This document shows positions 18,663 to 29,003 of a stretch of 48,135 nucleotides of DNA, in pieces (position 1 is the stretch's first letter; the number at the start of each line of letters is the position of its first letter). The DNA is from Plebeiibacterium marinum (GTDB lineage Bacteria; Bacteroidota; Bacteroidia; Bacteroidales; Marinilabiliaceae), in contig NZ_JAPDPI010000041.1 of NCBI RefSeq assembly GCF_026013615.1, positions 1 through 48,135 of the forward strand. Reading direction: 5' to 3'. The translations under genes and the position numbers were made by a program. The notes under the pieces were generated by a model. The model was given only the letters and a program-made list of their open reading frames with translations, was not told the origin of the DNA and did no database searches.

Positions 18663-18991
18663 AACATCCTTTCATTGCAATATATTATTAGTAAATAATC
18701 GATAAATTCAAATTGGTTATCTACCAATGAAATATATCCACAAAGCACAACAGCCTTTTCGGCTAAACAACTGTATTACAGCATTTTTTTCGTAAAGAAT
18801 ACTACACACATTGACTATGGCATATTTCCATCCATAATGATGAAATAAATAGTTGTAGTCTGTTGTCTTATTACACAACAAGACAAAAAATAAACTCTTT
18901 AACTGAGTATTTGCAATACCAACCTGCTCTACACATTACTAAAAAGAACAATAATATTTTATAACACAAAACATAGTTTAATCTAAATAAA

Positions 18992-20623
18992 ATGAATACT
19001 ATATTTAAGCCAAAGTTTTTTAGTCTTTTAAAAGCTGGTTTTGACAAAAAACAAATTACCTCTGATATTTTAGCTGGAATCATAGTGGGGATAGTTGCCC
19101 TGCCGCTTGCCATTGCATTTGCCGTTGCTTCCGGGGTATCACCTGAAAAAGGATTGATCACCGCTGTTGTTGCTGGTTTTATCATATCGTTACTAGGGGG
19201 AAGCCGCGTGCAAATTGGGGGTCCAACAGGTGCCTTTATTATTATTGTTTTTGGGATTATTGAACAATATGGCATCAATGGACTTCTAATTTCCACTATC
19301 CTTGCCGGATTTATCCTGATTATTTTTGGAGTGCTCAAACTGGGCAATGTACTTAAATTTTTTCCACACCCGCTTATTGTTGGATTTACAAGCGGTATTG
19401 CCTTAATCATTTTTTCTACCCAAATAAAAGACGCCTTTGGTCTGGAGCTAACCAACATACCTTCTGATTTTATTAAAAAATGGGCCTTTTACATATCAAA
19501 CCTTGACCATATTAACTACAAAGCACTATTAATCAGCGTAATTACTATTATCATAAGTCTATATTCAGGAAAATTTATTAAAAAGATACCCGGGTCATTT
19601 ATTGCCATAATTATAATCACCCCAACTGTGTACTTCCTTGATATCCCGGTAAGCACTATAGAAACATTTTTCGGCGATATTCCCAGAGACATATCATTTT
19701 CAATTCCTGATTTCTCTTTAGCTGATATTCCAACCTATTTTGCCCCCGCCTTAACTATTGCTTTATTAGGTGGAATTGAATCATTACTATCGGCAGTTGT
19801 TGCTGATGGGATGATTAGTGGAAACCACAGATCAAACACAGAACTTATTGCTCAGGGGATAGCCAATATTTTCACTCCCTTCTTCGGGGGTATTCCAGCC
19901 ACAGGAGCCATTGCAAGAACGGCAACTAACATTAAAAACGGAGGTCGCACTCCAATAGCAGGAATGGTACATGCTGTAACCCTACTTATAATTATGTTAT
20001 TCGTAGGCCCGTATGCAAAACTAATCCCTATGTCGTGCCTGGCGGGTATATTAATTGTAGTTTCATACAACATGAGCGAATGGAAATCTTTCTTATCCAT
20101 CCTCAAAGGGTCATTTTTTGACATCATTATCCTGCTATCTACTTTTATATTAACAGTTGTGGTTGACCTTACTGTAGCTATTGAGGTTGGTGTTGTTTTA
20201 TCAGCTCTATTATTTATGAAAAGGATGTCGGACATTGCAGAAAAAAGAATAGATTATATCATTGATACAGACCTGCTGGAGGACTACTCTCAATTACCTG
20301 AACATGTTAGCATATACGAAATAAGCGGTCCTTTATTTTTTGCCTCGTCAAAAACATACGCCCAGGTAATTGAAAATATCGGAAACGATTATAGCACGAT
20401 AATAATAAGGATGCGCCATGTATCCTTTGCCGACCAAACAGGAATTCACAATTTTAAGGGAGCCATTAAAACGCTTCGTAATGCCAATGTTAAGATTATC
20501 CTGTCGGGCATTAACAATGAGGTTTTAAAAGATTTTGAAAAATATGGCATACCTGATATGATAGGAAAGGAGAATATTTTTGAATCTTTTGACAAGGCAG
20601 TTTCCTACGTAAGACAAGAATAA
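18992..20623 (+). CDS. SulP-family anion transporter with STAS domain
   Basis: The 543-residue inner-membrane protein has a SulP/SLC26 transmembrane core (about 15-400) with the signature DILAGIIVGIVALPLAIAFA near the start and GGSRVQIGGPTGAFIII. A second family region is GGIPATGAIARTATNIKNGG. A cytoplasmic STAS domain occupies about 430-540 (VSIYEISGPLFFASSKTYAQ, with VSFADQTGIHNF at the regulatory loop). Members carry sulfate, bicarbonate or other anions. The sequence alone does not decide the substrate, and no carbonic anhydrase or sulfate-assimilation gene is adjacent. It is monocistronic, ending in a strong terminator, and preceded by a long structured leader that may control it. Confidence 0.93.
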   Translation: MNTIFKPKFFSLLKAGFDKKQITSDILAGIIVGIVALPLAIAFAVASGVSPEKGLITAVVAGFIISLLGGSRVQIGGPTGAFIIIVFGIIEQYGINGLLISTILAGFILIIFGVLKLGNVLKFFPHPLIVGFTSGIALIIFSTQIKDAFGLELTNIPSDFIKKWAFYISNLDHINYKALLISVITIIISLYSGKFIKKIPGSFIAIIIITPTVYFLDIPVSTIETFFGDIPRDISFSIPDFSLADIPTYFAPALTIALLGGIESLLSAVVADGMISGNHRSNTELIAQGIANIFTPFFGGIPATGAIARTATNIKNGGRTPIAGMVHAVTLLIIMLFVGPYAKLIPMSCLAGILIVVSYNMSEWKSFLSILKGSFFDIIILLSTFILTVVVDLTVAIEVGVVLSALLFMKRMSDIAEKRIDYIIDTDLLEDYSQLPEHVSIYEISGPLFFASSKTYAQVIENIGNDYSTIIIRMRHVSFADQTGIHNFKGAIKTLRNANVKIILSGINNEVLKDFEKYGIPDMIGKENIFESFDKAVSYVRQE

Positions 20624-20636
20624 TTTAATATTTCAT

Positions 20637-20681
20637 AAAAAAGCAAAAGACACCTTTATATGTTATCTTTTGCTTTTTTTT
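20637..20681 (+). terminator. Rho-independent terminator after sulP
   Basis: AAAAAAGCAAAAGA (20637-20650) pairs with TCTTTTGCTTTTTT (20666-20679) around a 15-base loop and ends in a T tract. Confidence 0.88.
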
Positions 20682-20776
20682 AATGCTTTACAACAATTTA
20701 ATGCAATCATCTTTCATTATGTTACCGTAATATGTGATTTTTTGATACTTTTACGCCTAAATTTTTTAAAAACACC

Positions 20777-21331
20777 ATGTCGCAAAAAACAGATCAACAA
20801 TTTGAGCATGTAATTGCTGTTTGTAAAGATATTTTTGAAAAGAAAATGAAGGATTATGGCACTGCCTGGCGCATATTAAGACCTTCATCCATGACTGACC
20901 AGATATTTATAAAAGCCCAGCGTATTAGGAGTATAGAAACTAAAGGCGTTTCAAAAATAGACGAAGGTATCCGATCTGAATTCATTGGCATCATCAATTA
21001 TGCTTCTATGGCCATTATCCAGCTGGAATTAGGAACTTCTGATCAACCAGAAATGGATCAGGAAGAAGCTTTAAAACTATATCTGGAGAACATTTACAAG
21101 GCAAAAAACCTGATGCTCAACAAGAACCACGATTACGATGAAGCATGGAGAAGCATGAGGACAAGTTCTTTTACTGATCTGATTTTAATGAAATTGCACA
21201 GAACAAAACAAATTGAGGACAATCAGGGCGAAACTATTATTTCTGAAGGTATCGATGCCAATTATCTTGACATGATCAATTATGCTATTTTTGCCATGAT
21301 TCAACTTGACTTTGGAGTAGAAAATAATTAA
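20777..21331 (+). CDS. DUF1599 domain protein
   Basis: This 184-residue soluble protein is built of two related halves. MKDYGTAWRILRPSSMTDQI with INYASMAIIQLELG in the first half corresponds to HDYDEAWRSMRTSSFTDLIL with INYAIFAMIQLDFG in the second. This internal duplication is the DUF1599 signature, a family restricted largely to Bacteroidetes. The compact all-helical fold resembles all-alpha NTP pyrophosphohydrolase-type modules, though that link is only my impression. It sits directly upstream of the BT_3928/DoxX gene and tpiA, an arrangement I recall as conserved in the phylum. The function is unknown. Confidence 0.88.
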   Translation: MSQKTDQQFEHVIAVCKDIFEKKMKDYGTAWRILRPSSMTDQIFIKAQRIRSIETKGVSKIDEGIRSEFIGIINYASMAIIQLELGTSDQPEMDQEEALKLYLENIYKAKNLMLNKNHDYDEAWRSMRTSSFTDLILMKLHRTKQIEDNQGETIISEGIDANYLDMINYAIFAMIQLDFGVENN

Positions 21332-21337
21332 AAATAA

Positions 21338-22564
21338 ATGAGCAAACTATTCTTTTACTTAAGCAGGATACTTGTAGGAACTCTCTTTATTTTTTCAGGC
21401 TTTGTAAAAGCTGTAGATCCAATAGGAAGTGCCATAAAATTTGGAGATTATTTAACGGCATTTAATATGGATATGCTAAGCTTTTCTGTCGTGCCTTTAG
21501 CATTTGCTGTTTCTGCTCTTGAATTTTTAACAGGTATACATTTACTTTTAGGTATCAGAATTAAAACATTTTCATTTGTTGCTCTGGCTTTTATGTGCGT
21601 TTTTACGCCATTAACCCTGGGCATTGCCATTTCCAACCCGGTAAGCGATTGTGGCTGTTTTGGAGACGCCTTAAAACTAACAAACTGGGAAACATTTTTT
21701 AAAAATGTGGTTCTATTTATCCCAACAATATATATTTTCTTAAAACGAAAAAACACAAATACAGAACCCTCCGGCCTTGTTAAGTTCGTCTTCACCTTTG
21801 GTTTTACGTTTGCCATCCTGGGGGTTACAAAGTATTCTTATGATCATTTACCTTTGATGGATTTCAGACCATATAAAGTGGGAAATAACATAAATCAGGG
21901 AATGGTAATTCCTGAAGATGCAGAGCAACCTGAATATGAAACTGCGTTTATACTGGAAAAGGATGGAGAACAAAAATCTTTTAGTGCCACGGATTATCCA
22001 TATGATGATTCCACATGGGTATTTGTACGAAATGAAACTAAAGTAATCAAAACCGGCTACGAACCTCCAATCCATGATTTTGTTCTTATTGATGAAAACA
22101 ACGAAGATATTACCCAGGATATTTTATCACAGAAGTCCCCTACCCTATTAATTATTTCACCACAAATTAATAAAGGAACATGGGGAGCCAACATCGACAA
22201 GCTGTCCGATCTGCAAAAATCAGTAATTAACAAGGGTATCAAAACATATTTTTTAACCGCTTCGCCAACGGATGACATTACTAATTTTGAATTTAGTTCT
22301 GAAGCAGGCTTTAATTACCTAACAGCTGACGAAACCATGTTGAAGACGGTAATCAGATCCAATCCGGGGGTAGTGCTGCTACAAGATGGTAATATAATCG
22401 GGAAATGGCATCACAATGACATCCCGGAAATAAAAGATTTTAGCAACCCAACATCCTTTGCTGTAAGTGAATTGATAAATAAAAAAGAGAACATCACCAT
22501 TACTATGCTTATATTAATGGCTGTTGCATTTTCAACACTCACTGTTTATAAACGAAATATATAA
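21338..22564 (+). CDS. BT_3928-family DoxX/MauE-like membrane protein
   Basis: The 408-residue protein starts six bases after the DUF1599 stop. The N-terminal half is a four-helix DoxX/MauE-like membrane domain (RILVGTLFIFSGFVKAVDPI at the front) with the Cys pair in SDCGCFGDALKL, typical of MauE-type redox proteins. A soluble region follows (about 180-380) with thioredoxin-like secondary structure but no CxxC (SPTLLIISPQINKGTW), and a single C-terminal helix closes the protein. I infer a membrane thiol-redox or quinone-linked function. The Cys pair on the periplasmic side is the only catalytic hint. Confidence 0.85.
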   Translation: MSKLFFYLSRILVGTLFIFSGFVKAVDPIGSAIKFGDYLTAFNMDMLSFSVVPLAFAVSALEFLTGIHLLLGIRIKTFSFVALAFMCVFTPLTLGIAISNPVSDCGCFGDALKLTNWETFFKNVVLFIPTIYIFLKRKNTNTEPSGLVKFVFTFGFTFAILGVTKYSYDHLPLMDFRPYKVGNNINQGMVIPEDAEQPEYETAFILEKDGEQKSFSATDYPYDDSTWVFVRNETKVIKTGYEPPIHDFVLIDENNEDITQDILSQKSPTLLIISPQINKGTWGANIDKLSDLQKSVINKGIKTYFLTASPTDDITNFEFSSEAGFNYLTADETMLKTVIRSNPGVVLLQDGNIIGKWHHNDIPEIKDFSNPTSFAVSELINKKENITITMLILMAVAFSTLTVYKRNI

Positions 22565-22601
22565 ATAATCAATATAGTTTTAATTACAAACATTTTTTAA
22601 G

Positions 22602-23357
22602 ATGAGACAAAACATTGTTGCCGGAAACTGGAAAATGAACAAAACCCTACAAGAAGGGGTTGAATTAGCTTCTGAGTTAAAAAGCATTTTAGCTTCTAAA
22701 ACTCCTAACTGCAAGGTTATTGTTGGTGTACCTGCAACCCACATTACTGAAGTTGTAAAAACAGTTGATGCCGATAAAGTTGCTGTTGCTGCACAAAACT
22801 GTGCCGACAAAGAATCTGGTGCTTACACAGGTGAAATTTCAGCATCTATGGTAAAATCAACTGGTGCTGAATACATCATCCTGGGTCACTCTGAAAGAAG
22901 AGAATACTATGGAGAAACAAACGAAATTTTAAAAGAAAAAACTGACCTTACACTTGCCAACGGATTAACTCCAATTTTTTGTATTGGTGAAGTGTTAGAG
23001 GAAAGAGAAGCAAACAAGCAAAACGAGGTAGTAAAAACTCAAATTGAAGAAGCTTTATTCCACCTTTCTGCTGAAGAGTTTGGTAAAATTGTAATTGCTT
23101 ACGAACCTGTTTGGGCTATTGGTACAGGAAAAGTTGCTACACCAGAGCAAGCTCAGGAAATCCACGCTTACATCCGTTCTGTAATTGCTGACAAATATGG
23201 TGCTGAAGTTGCTGACAACTGTTCTATCCTTTACGGTGGTAGCTGTAAACCAGGAAACGCAAAAGAATTATTTGCTAACCCTGATGTTGACGGTGGTTTA
23301 ATTGGAGGTGCTTCATTAAATGCTGAAGATTTTGTTGGTATTATCGATGCATTTTAA
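22602..23357 (+). CDS. tpiA: Triosephosphate isomerase
   Basis: The 251-residue TIM barrel has all catalytic landmarks: NWKMN (Lys11) at the N-terminus, ILGHSERR with the electrophilic His, [12 protein letters not shown] with the catalytic Glu and loop 6, and a C-terminal phosphate-binding YGGSCKPGN and GGLIGGASL. It interconverts dihydroxyacetone phosphate and glyceraldehyde-3-phosphate in glycolysis. The gene has the strongest codon bias in the region (frequent GCT, GAA, AAA), as expected for a highly expressed enzyme, and is closed by a GC-rich terminator. Confidence 0.98.
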   Translation: MRQNIVAGNWKMNKTLQEGVELASELKSILASKTPNCKVIVGVPATHITEVVKTVDADKVAVAAQNCADKESGAYTGEISASMVKSTGAEYIILGHSERREYYGETNEILKEKTDLTLANGLTPIFCIGEVLEEREANKQNEVVKTQIEEALFHLSAEEFGKIVIAYEPVWAIGTGKVATPEQAQEIHAYIRSVIADKYGAEVADNCSILYGGSCKPGNAKELFANPDVDGGLIGGASLNAEDFVGIIDAF

Positions 23358-23381
23358 TTGAAAAACATTATACTGTATTAA

Positions 23382-23408
23382 AGGCCGTCGCCAACGACGG
23401 TCTTTTTT
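23382..23408 (+). terminator. Rho-independent terminator after tpiA
   Basis: AGGCCGTCG (23382-23390) pairs with CGACGGTCT (23395-23403), including one G-T pair, around CCAA, followed by a T tract. Confidence 0.9.
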
Positions 23409-23507
23409 TATGCAGACCCAATTCCAACATCCATTGTTTTATTTTTACAATTTTGTTGTGATATGGGTATAATTATTATTTTTAACTTCATTTAAATTAC
23501 ACCTCCA

Positions 23508-24347
23508 ATGCAATACACAAAAGTTTCATTTCAGATTACTCCTATAAATGATTTTATCAGGGATGTTTTAATTGCAGAATTGTCACAGTTTGATTATGAC
23601 AGTTTTGAAGAAACTGAAAACGGAATCAATGCATATATCCCCACTTCAAGTTTTTCTACCCATGATATAGAAGAACTTCAAATTGTAAACAACAGCGATT
23701 ATTCAATTTCTTTTGATTTTGAGGAAATGCCAGATCAAAACTGGAATGAAACCTGGGAAAAGTACTTCTTTAACCCAATACTTATTGAAGACAAATGCGT
23801 TGTGTGCAGCCCCTTCCATACTGATATTCCTCAAACTGAGTATAGTATATTAATTGAGCCTAAAATGGCATTTGGCACCGGCCACCATGAAACTACCGGT
23901 TTAATGATAAAACACATCCTGGAAAATGATTTCACTGGCAAAAAAGTTCTTGATATGGGATGTGGAACCGGAATATTAGGAATATTATGTGCAATGAAGA
24001 ATGCTGAAAACGTTGTAGGTATAGACATTGAAGAGTGGGCCTTTAATAATGCCAACGATAATATTCAGCTCAACAATATTGAACAGATGCAAGTTTATTG
24101 TGGAGATGCATCTCTTTTAGGCAAAGATAAATATGACACAATCCTGGCCAATATCAACAGGAACATATTACTTGAAGACATCAGTAAATACACACAGGTT
24201 CTCCAAAAAGGGGGTACATTGTTTTTAAGTGGTTTTTACAATTTCGACATTGAAGCTATTGATGCTGAGTGTGTCAAAAACGGCTTATCCAAAATATCTA
24301 TGAAGGAAGACAACAAATGGGTAGCAATTGCGTATACGCTGTCGTAA
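23508..24347 (+). CDS. prmA: Ribosomal protein L11 methyltransferase
   Basis: The 279-residue protein matches PrmA. An N-terminal substrate-recognition domain (1-100) is followed by the linker motif LIEPKMAFGTGHHETT. The class I methyltransferase core comes next, with motif I VLDMGCGTGILGI, VVGIDIEEWAFNNANDN, and ILANINRNILLED in place of the NPPY-type post-motif. It trimethylates amino groups of L11 with S-adenosylmethionine. The gene ends 13 bases before the next, large exported-protein gene, so the two probably form a transcription unit. Confidence 0.95.
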   Translation: MQYTKVSFQITPINDFIRDVLIAELSQFDYDSFEETENGINAYIPTSSFSTHDIEELQIVNNSDYSISFDFEEMPDQNWNETWEKYFFNPILIEDKCVVCSPFHTDIPQTEYSILIEPKMAFGTGHHETTGLMIKHILENDFTGKKVLDMGCGTGILGILCAMKNAENVVGIDIEEWAFNNANDNIQLNNIEQMQVYCGDASLLGKDKYDTILANINRNILLEDISKYTQVLQKGGTLFLSGFYNFDIEAIDAECVKNGLSKISMKEDNKWVAIAYTLS

Positions 24348-24360
24348 TAAAAAAAATCCT

Positions 24361-27300
24361 ATGAGAATAATTATACTTTCAGTTCTAACATTATTTTTTT
24401 CTTTAACCACCTTTTCCCAATCATCGCAACCCTTATTCAGTGATAATCCTGAAGAGTTTATTCCAACCATTGAAAATATATTCAAATCCATTGCAGATAA
24501 AAAGTTTGCGAAAGAATACACACAGGAATTGTCTGAATTTTGGTATAATCCGGAACTCGAAGGAGAATTAAAGTTGAATATTATTGACAACTGTAACCAA
24601 ATGGCAATAAAAAGGGCACGACCTGTCCCTGATTACGTAACCTATTTATCTATTGTCAGAGAATTTATAAATTCAGAAATATCAGAAAGTAATTTTAATG
24701 CATGGAATTCTGCCATAACCGACCTTATAAAGAAAAAAAGATACCCCCTACGAAAAGTAAACCAACTCCTGGAAATTACGAGCGACCTGTTAAAAAATAA
24801 TGTTGTATACTCTACTCCATCTACCAAATGGGCTTCAAATAACAACCACTGGCAACTGAGATACGATAAAGACTTAATCGGGGTATTTCCGGCATTAGAC
24901 TTAACCTGTTTTTCAAAAAATGACAGTATTAAAATTTTTGAAACCTCGGGATCTTTTAATTATACAACAAATATATGGAAAGGAGACAAAGGAAAAGTTA
25001 CCTGGGAACGCTCCGGTTATTCAGCAGACTCACTATATGCCACTTTTAACCAATACACATTCCCCTTTAAGGATGCAGGTTTCGAAATTGACACAGTAAA
25101 GTTTTACAACTATATATATTTTGATAAGCCCCTGAACGGTAGACTAAAGCATAAGGTAATGAATATCAACACACCTGAAGCTTCCACATACCCCCAGTTT
25201 TTATCCAGAGAAGAAAGGTTCGATTTAACCAATATTCACCCCAACATTAACTACGAAGGAGGCTTTGCTCAAAATGGGGCCAAGTTTTTAGGTGCAGGTA
25301 CATATGAAGATCCTGCCACAATAACCATTTTCAGAAATGATACTTTATTTATTACAGCCAAATCCCTCTATTTTGCCCTACGAAAAGATCAGATTCTAAG
25401 TACTGACACAGAAGTTAAAATTCAATTAGATACAGGTTTTATATATCATCCCGGACTAACCTTTAAACTGATGGCAGACCTTAATGAGCTGCATCTGATC
25501 AGAGATGGAGAAGGATTAGCTATCAGTCCCTATTTTAATACTTTTCACAATGTAAGTATGGATATTGAGCTGCTTAGCTGGAATCTGGATAAAAATATTA
25601 TCGATTTAAAGATGGTTTCCGGAGCTGCTGAAAACCATGGAGCTTTTGAATCGCTAAGTTACTTCCGCGAAAACTTTTACAACCAGCTTCAAGGCATGGA
25701 TGCCATACACCCTTTACAAGGACTCAAAAACTGTTCAAGAATGCACAAAGGCAAACCTTTTACGGCATACGATTATGCACAGATGATTGGTTTACCAGAA
25801 GCTCAGGTAAGACAACAAGTTATCCAGTTATCTTTTTTTGGGTTTATCGGATATAACGTAAATACAGATGAAATTCAAATCCGTCAGCGCTTAAAAGATT
25901 ACCTTGATTTCAGGCTAGGCAAAAAAGATTTTGACGTGATACGCTTTGCCTCAAATACACCAGGAAGAGTAAACAATGCCCATATCGACCTGTTAAACTT
26001 CGATCTTAACATCAACGGTGTTAAATCAATATCCATATCTGACAACCAAAATGTTGTATTTTTCCCCCGCGACGAAAAAATACTGCTTAAACGGAACAGA
26101 AACTTCATTTTTGATGGTGTTATCAACGCCGGGATGCTCAACCTATACGGAGAAGGTTTCAAGTTTAATTACGATAATTTCTTAATTGACATGAGAAACA
26201 TTGACTCGTTAAGAATGCAAGTACAAACAGGTGAACTGGATTATTTTGGACATGCCAAACTAACTTATGTACAAAATGCCATAGAAAAACTTTCAGGGAC
26301 ACTGGAGATAGACAAACCAGACAACAAATCAGGCAGAAACTATTACAGTCAGTATCCCATCCTTCATAGTTCATCCGAATCCTATGTTTATTACGATAAG
26401 CCAGAAATACAAAACGGACTATACGACAGGGAGAAATTTTATTTCAGATTGGATACTTTTAGTATGGACAGTATAAGTAAGCTATCTCGTAAGAATTTTG
26501 ACTTTGAAGGAACTTTTGTTTCAAATATTTTCCCAACATTTAAAGAAAACCTTACTGTACAAACCGACTACTCCTTAGGGTTTAACAGGGCAACTCCAGA
26601 ACAAGGCTATGATATTTATGACCACAGGGCAACCTACATAGCCGATATTGATTTAAGTAATAAGGGACTAAGAGGCAACGGGACTTTAAAATATATTACA
26701 TCTACTTCCAAATCTGAAAACTTTTTGTTTTTGCCTGAAGAAACAAACGGGCAGGCATATGATTTTATAGTGGACAAGCAGGAAGAAGGTGTTGAATATC
26801 CGGATGTAACCGGTAAATTCAATCATATTGCATATTATCCTTACCAAGACAAATTAGAATCAACCAGTCAGGAACAAAGTTTTACCATGTTTAATGATGA
26901 AGCCCAGCTTGAGGGCAAGATCGTTATTGGGAAAGGTGGTGCTACCGGGAAAGGAACTTTTTATATGGACAAAGCCAATATTGTTTCCCCGGACATGACC
27001 TTTGGCGGACACACTTTACTTGCCGATTCGTCTGATTTTAATTTAGTAAGCGGAGATATGGGAGATGTTTCATTTAATACTACCAACCTTATTTCCAACA
27101 TTGATTTTGAAACGCGAAAAGGTAAGTTTATCTCAAAAAGCGGTGGTAGTTTAGTAAACTTTACAGATAACAGATATATATCCTATATCAGTGAATTTTC
27201 ATGGGATATGGACTTAAACAACATCTATATGGGAGCCTCCGGATCTGAAGGTAACAGATTTGTTTCCACTCACAGAAAGCAGGATTCACTTGATTTTAAA

Positions 27301-28866
27301 GCCCCACTAGCCAGATATGATGTAGAAAAGAAAATTATTTTTGCTGAGGAAGTAAAAAACATCAATGTTGCAGATGCAGACATACAGCTCAATGATGGGT
27401 TTATTACAATTTATGAAAATGCAGAAATGGCTCCAATTGACAGTGCTACTATCCTTTTGGAAGATTCAACCTTTGCACATACAATCTATAATTCTCATCT
27501 AAACATTGATGGGAAATATGATTATTCGGGATATGGAGAATATGATTACATAAATGGGAACGGTAAAAAGTTCACTATTCAGATGAATGATATTAAACTC
27601 ACTGAAGAAAAACGCACGACTGCAACCGGTACTATTGTTGAAACAGATTTATTTACTTTTGATAAAAACTTCACATTCAAAGGAAAGTCTACATTAAATG
27701 CCAATCAGCAAAACCTGTATTTTGACGGGGGCGTGCAGATGTTGCATCATTGTAATGGAGGCCCGCAAACTTTTATGTATTTCAATTCAGTAATCGATCC
27801 TTCAAACATCATGTTTCCTATAGGAGATGAACCTAAAAATTATGAAAGAGACAATATCTATCGCGACTTTTTCATAACAAAAGATTCGGCCCATATATAC
27901 TCTTCTTTCCTGCAATCACGGAAAGATTACAGTGATATTCCTGTAATTTCGGCATCAGGTTACCTGCATTTTAACGATAAAGAAAATGCCTTTGAAATTG
28001 CCCCTCTTCATAAAATTAACAACCCTGATAGTACAGGTGTTGTATTCAAGTATTCAAACTCAAGATGTGATGTTTTGGCTGAAGGACCATTGGAATATGG
28101 AATTGACCTGGGACAATTTAAATACAAAAATGTAGGTACAATCATAGATAATCCTAAGAAAGATAGAATTACCATTACCAATGCCATGGGTATAGACTTC
28201 TTTTTTGATGAAGCCATTACCAATATGATGGTTACTGCTATTTTAGCTTCCGGAGCTACTGAAAGCAAAATAAGCGATGAAACACTTCAAAAAAGATTTG
28301 CAGAATGGATTGGACCTTCAGAAGCAAAAAAACTTCTTGCTAAAAAGAACACAGTAAAACAAATTGAAAATTTAACTCCGGAAATAAACAATATGTTCAC
28401 TTTCGGAAATATAGATTTATCATTTGATGGTGCTGCCCATGCTTATGTTTCGGATGGCAAGGCCGACCTAACCTTTGTGAAAAATTATGTGATCAATAAA
28501 AAGGTGCATGTTACTGCCGAAATTGTAAAAAAACGAAGCGGAAACTATATTGACATGATTATTTTATTTGATAAAGGAACCTGGTTCTACTTCTCGCATA
28601 GGGGAGAAATGATGCAAACCCTTTCTTCTGATCCAACATACAACGAAGCCGTTAAAACATTGGATGAAGACAAACGGAAACTGAAAGGAGGAATTGGTGA
28701 AAAATCCTTTACATACATTCTGGCACCAGCCAGTAAATTAAACCGCTTTTCTAAAAACTATGGCTATTCTGCCATAAAATCAAGCGTAGGTGCCGGCGGA
28801 CAAGAGTTAATAAAAAAGGAAAAGGAAGAGGAAAATGATGCAAATGCAGAACACCCACAACAATAG
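24361..28866 (+). CDS. Giant exported protein of unknown function
   Basis: From the ATG at 24361 the product has 1501 residues and a signal peptide ending at TTFSQ. I recognise no enzyme domain. A mixed N-terminal region (20-480) contains a possible winged-helix-like turn around YAQMIGLPEAQVRQQVIQLS. It is followed by some 900 residues of short beta strands with recurring patterns (GVINAGMLNLYGEGFKFNYD, ADSSDFNLVSGDMGDVSF, DFETRKGKFISKSGG), suggesting an extended beta-taco or beta-solenoid reminiscent of the LptA/LptD jellyroll folds. The C-terminus is a charged KEKEEEND tail. A periplasmic or outer-membrane bridge or scaffold is my inference. No T9SS sorting domain or lipobox is present. It is cotranscribed with prmA and followed by another beta-repeat exported protein. 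Confidence 0.75.
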   Translation: MRIIILSVLTLFFSLTTFSQSSQPLFSDNPEEFIPTIENIFKSIADKKFAKEYTQELSEFWYNPELEGELKLNIIDNCNQMAIKRARPVPDYVTYLSIVREFINSEISESNFNAWNSAITDLIKKKRYPLRKVNQLLEITSDLLKNNVVYSTPSTKWASNNNHWQLRYDKDLIGVFPALDLTCFSKNDSIKIFETSGSFNYTTNIWKGDKGKVTWERSGYSADSLYATFNQYTFPFKDAGFEIDTVKFYNYIYFDKPLNGRLKHKVMNINTPEASTYPQFLSREERFDLTNIHPNINYEGGFAQNGAKFLGAGTYEDPATITIFRNDTLFITAKSLYFALRKDQILSTDTEVKIQLDTGFIYHPGLTFKLMADLNELHLIRDGEGLAISPYFNTFHNVSMDIELLSWNLDKNIIDLKMVSGAAENHGAFESLSYFRENFYNQLQGMDAIHPLQGLKNCSRMHKGKPFTAYDYAQMIGLPEAQVRQQVIQLSFFGFIGYNVNTDEIQIRQRLKDYLDFRLGKKDFDVIRFASNTPGRVNNAHIDLLNFDLNINGVKSISISDNQNVVFFPRDEKILLKRNRNFIFDGVINAGMLNLYGEGFKFNYDNFLIDMRNIDSLRMQVQTGELDYFGHAKLTYVQNAIEKLSGTLEIDKPDNKSGRNYYSQYPILHSSSESYVYYDKPEIQNGLYDREKFYFRLDTFSMDSISKLSRKNFDFEGTFVSNIFPTFKENLTVQTDYSLGFNRATPEQGYDIYDHRATYIADIDLSNKGLRGNGTLKYITSTSKSENFLFLPEETNGQAYDFIVDKQEEGVEYPDVTGKFNHIAYYPYQDKLESTSQEQSFTMFNDEAQLEGKIVIGKGGATGKGTFYMDKANIVSPDMTFGGHTLLADSSDFNLVSGDMGDVSFNTTNLISNIDFETRKGKFISKSGGSLVNFTDNRYISYISEFSWDMDLNNIYMGASGSEGNRFVSTHRKQDSLDFKAPLARYDVEKKIIFAEEVKNINVADADIQLNDGFITIYENAEMAPIDSATILLEDSTFAHTIYNSHLNIDGKYDYSGYGEYDYINGNGKKFTIQMNDIKLTEEKRTTATGTIVETDLFTFDKNFTFKGKSTLNANQQNLYFDGGVQMLHHCNGGPQTFMYFNSVIDPSNIMFPIGDEPKNYERDNIYRDFFITKDSAHIYSSFLQSRKDYSDIPVISASGYLHFNDKENAFEIAPLHKINNPDSTGVVFKYSNSRCDVLAEGPLEYGIDLGQFKYKNVGTIIDNPKKDRITITNAMGIDFFFDEAITNMMVTAILASGATESKISDETLQKRFAEWIGPSEAKKLLAKKNTVKQIENLTPEINNMFTFGNIDLSFDGAAHAYVSDGKADLTFVKNYVINKKVHVTAEIVKKRSGNYIDMIILFDKGTWFYFSHRGEMMQTLSSDPTYNEAVKTLDEDKRKLKGGIGEKSFTYILAPASKLNRFSKNYGYSAIKSSVGAGGQELIKKEKEEENDANAEHPQQ

Positions 28867-29003
28867 TCAGAAATACTGACCAACAAGAAAATACGATACA
28901 TTACCAAACAACATGGTGTTAAATGTGATGTTCTAAACATATGAAAATTTTATGAAACAAGTCTTTTTAGCTACTTTTACATGCTCATAAGTTACATTAT
29001 AAA

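Larger units (their letters stand above)
18466..18991 (+). other. Structured intergenic region before sulP
   Basis: This 526-base gap has no gene. It contains the promoter-like box and the structured candidate RNA listed separately, then two further hairpins: ATTGGT/ACCAAT (18712-18717 and 18723-18728) and AGCC/GGCT (18752-18755 and 18761-18764). A seven-bp inverted repeat TTGTCTT/AAGACAA lies at 18863-18869 and 18880-18886. If transcription starts near 18584 and runs on, sulP would have an unusually long leader of about 400 bases. Confidence 0.5.

Noticed and set aside
18863-18886. A terminator between the histidine kinase and sulP
   Set aside because: The TTGTCTT/AAGACAA stem is followed by an A tract on the plus strand, not a T tract, and overlaps an alternative TGTTGT/ACAACA pairing.
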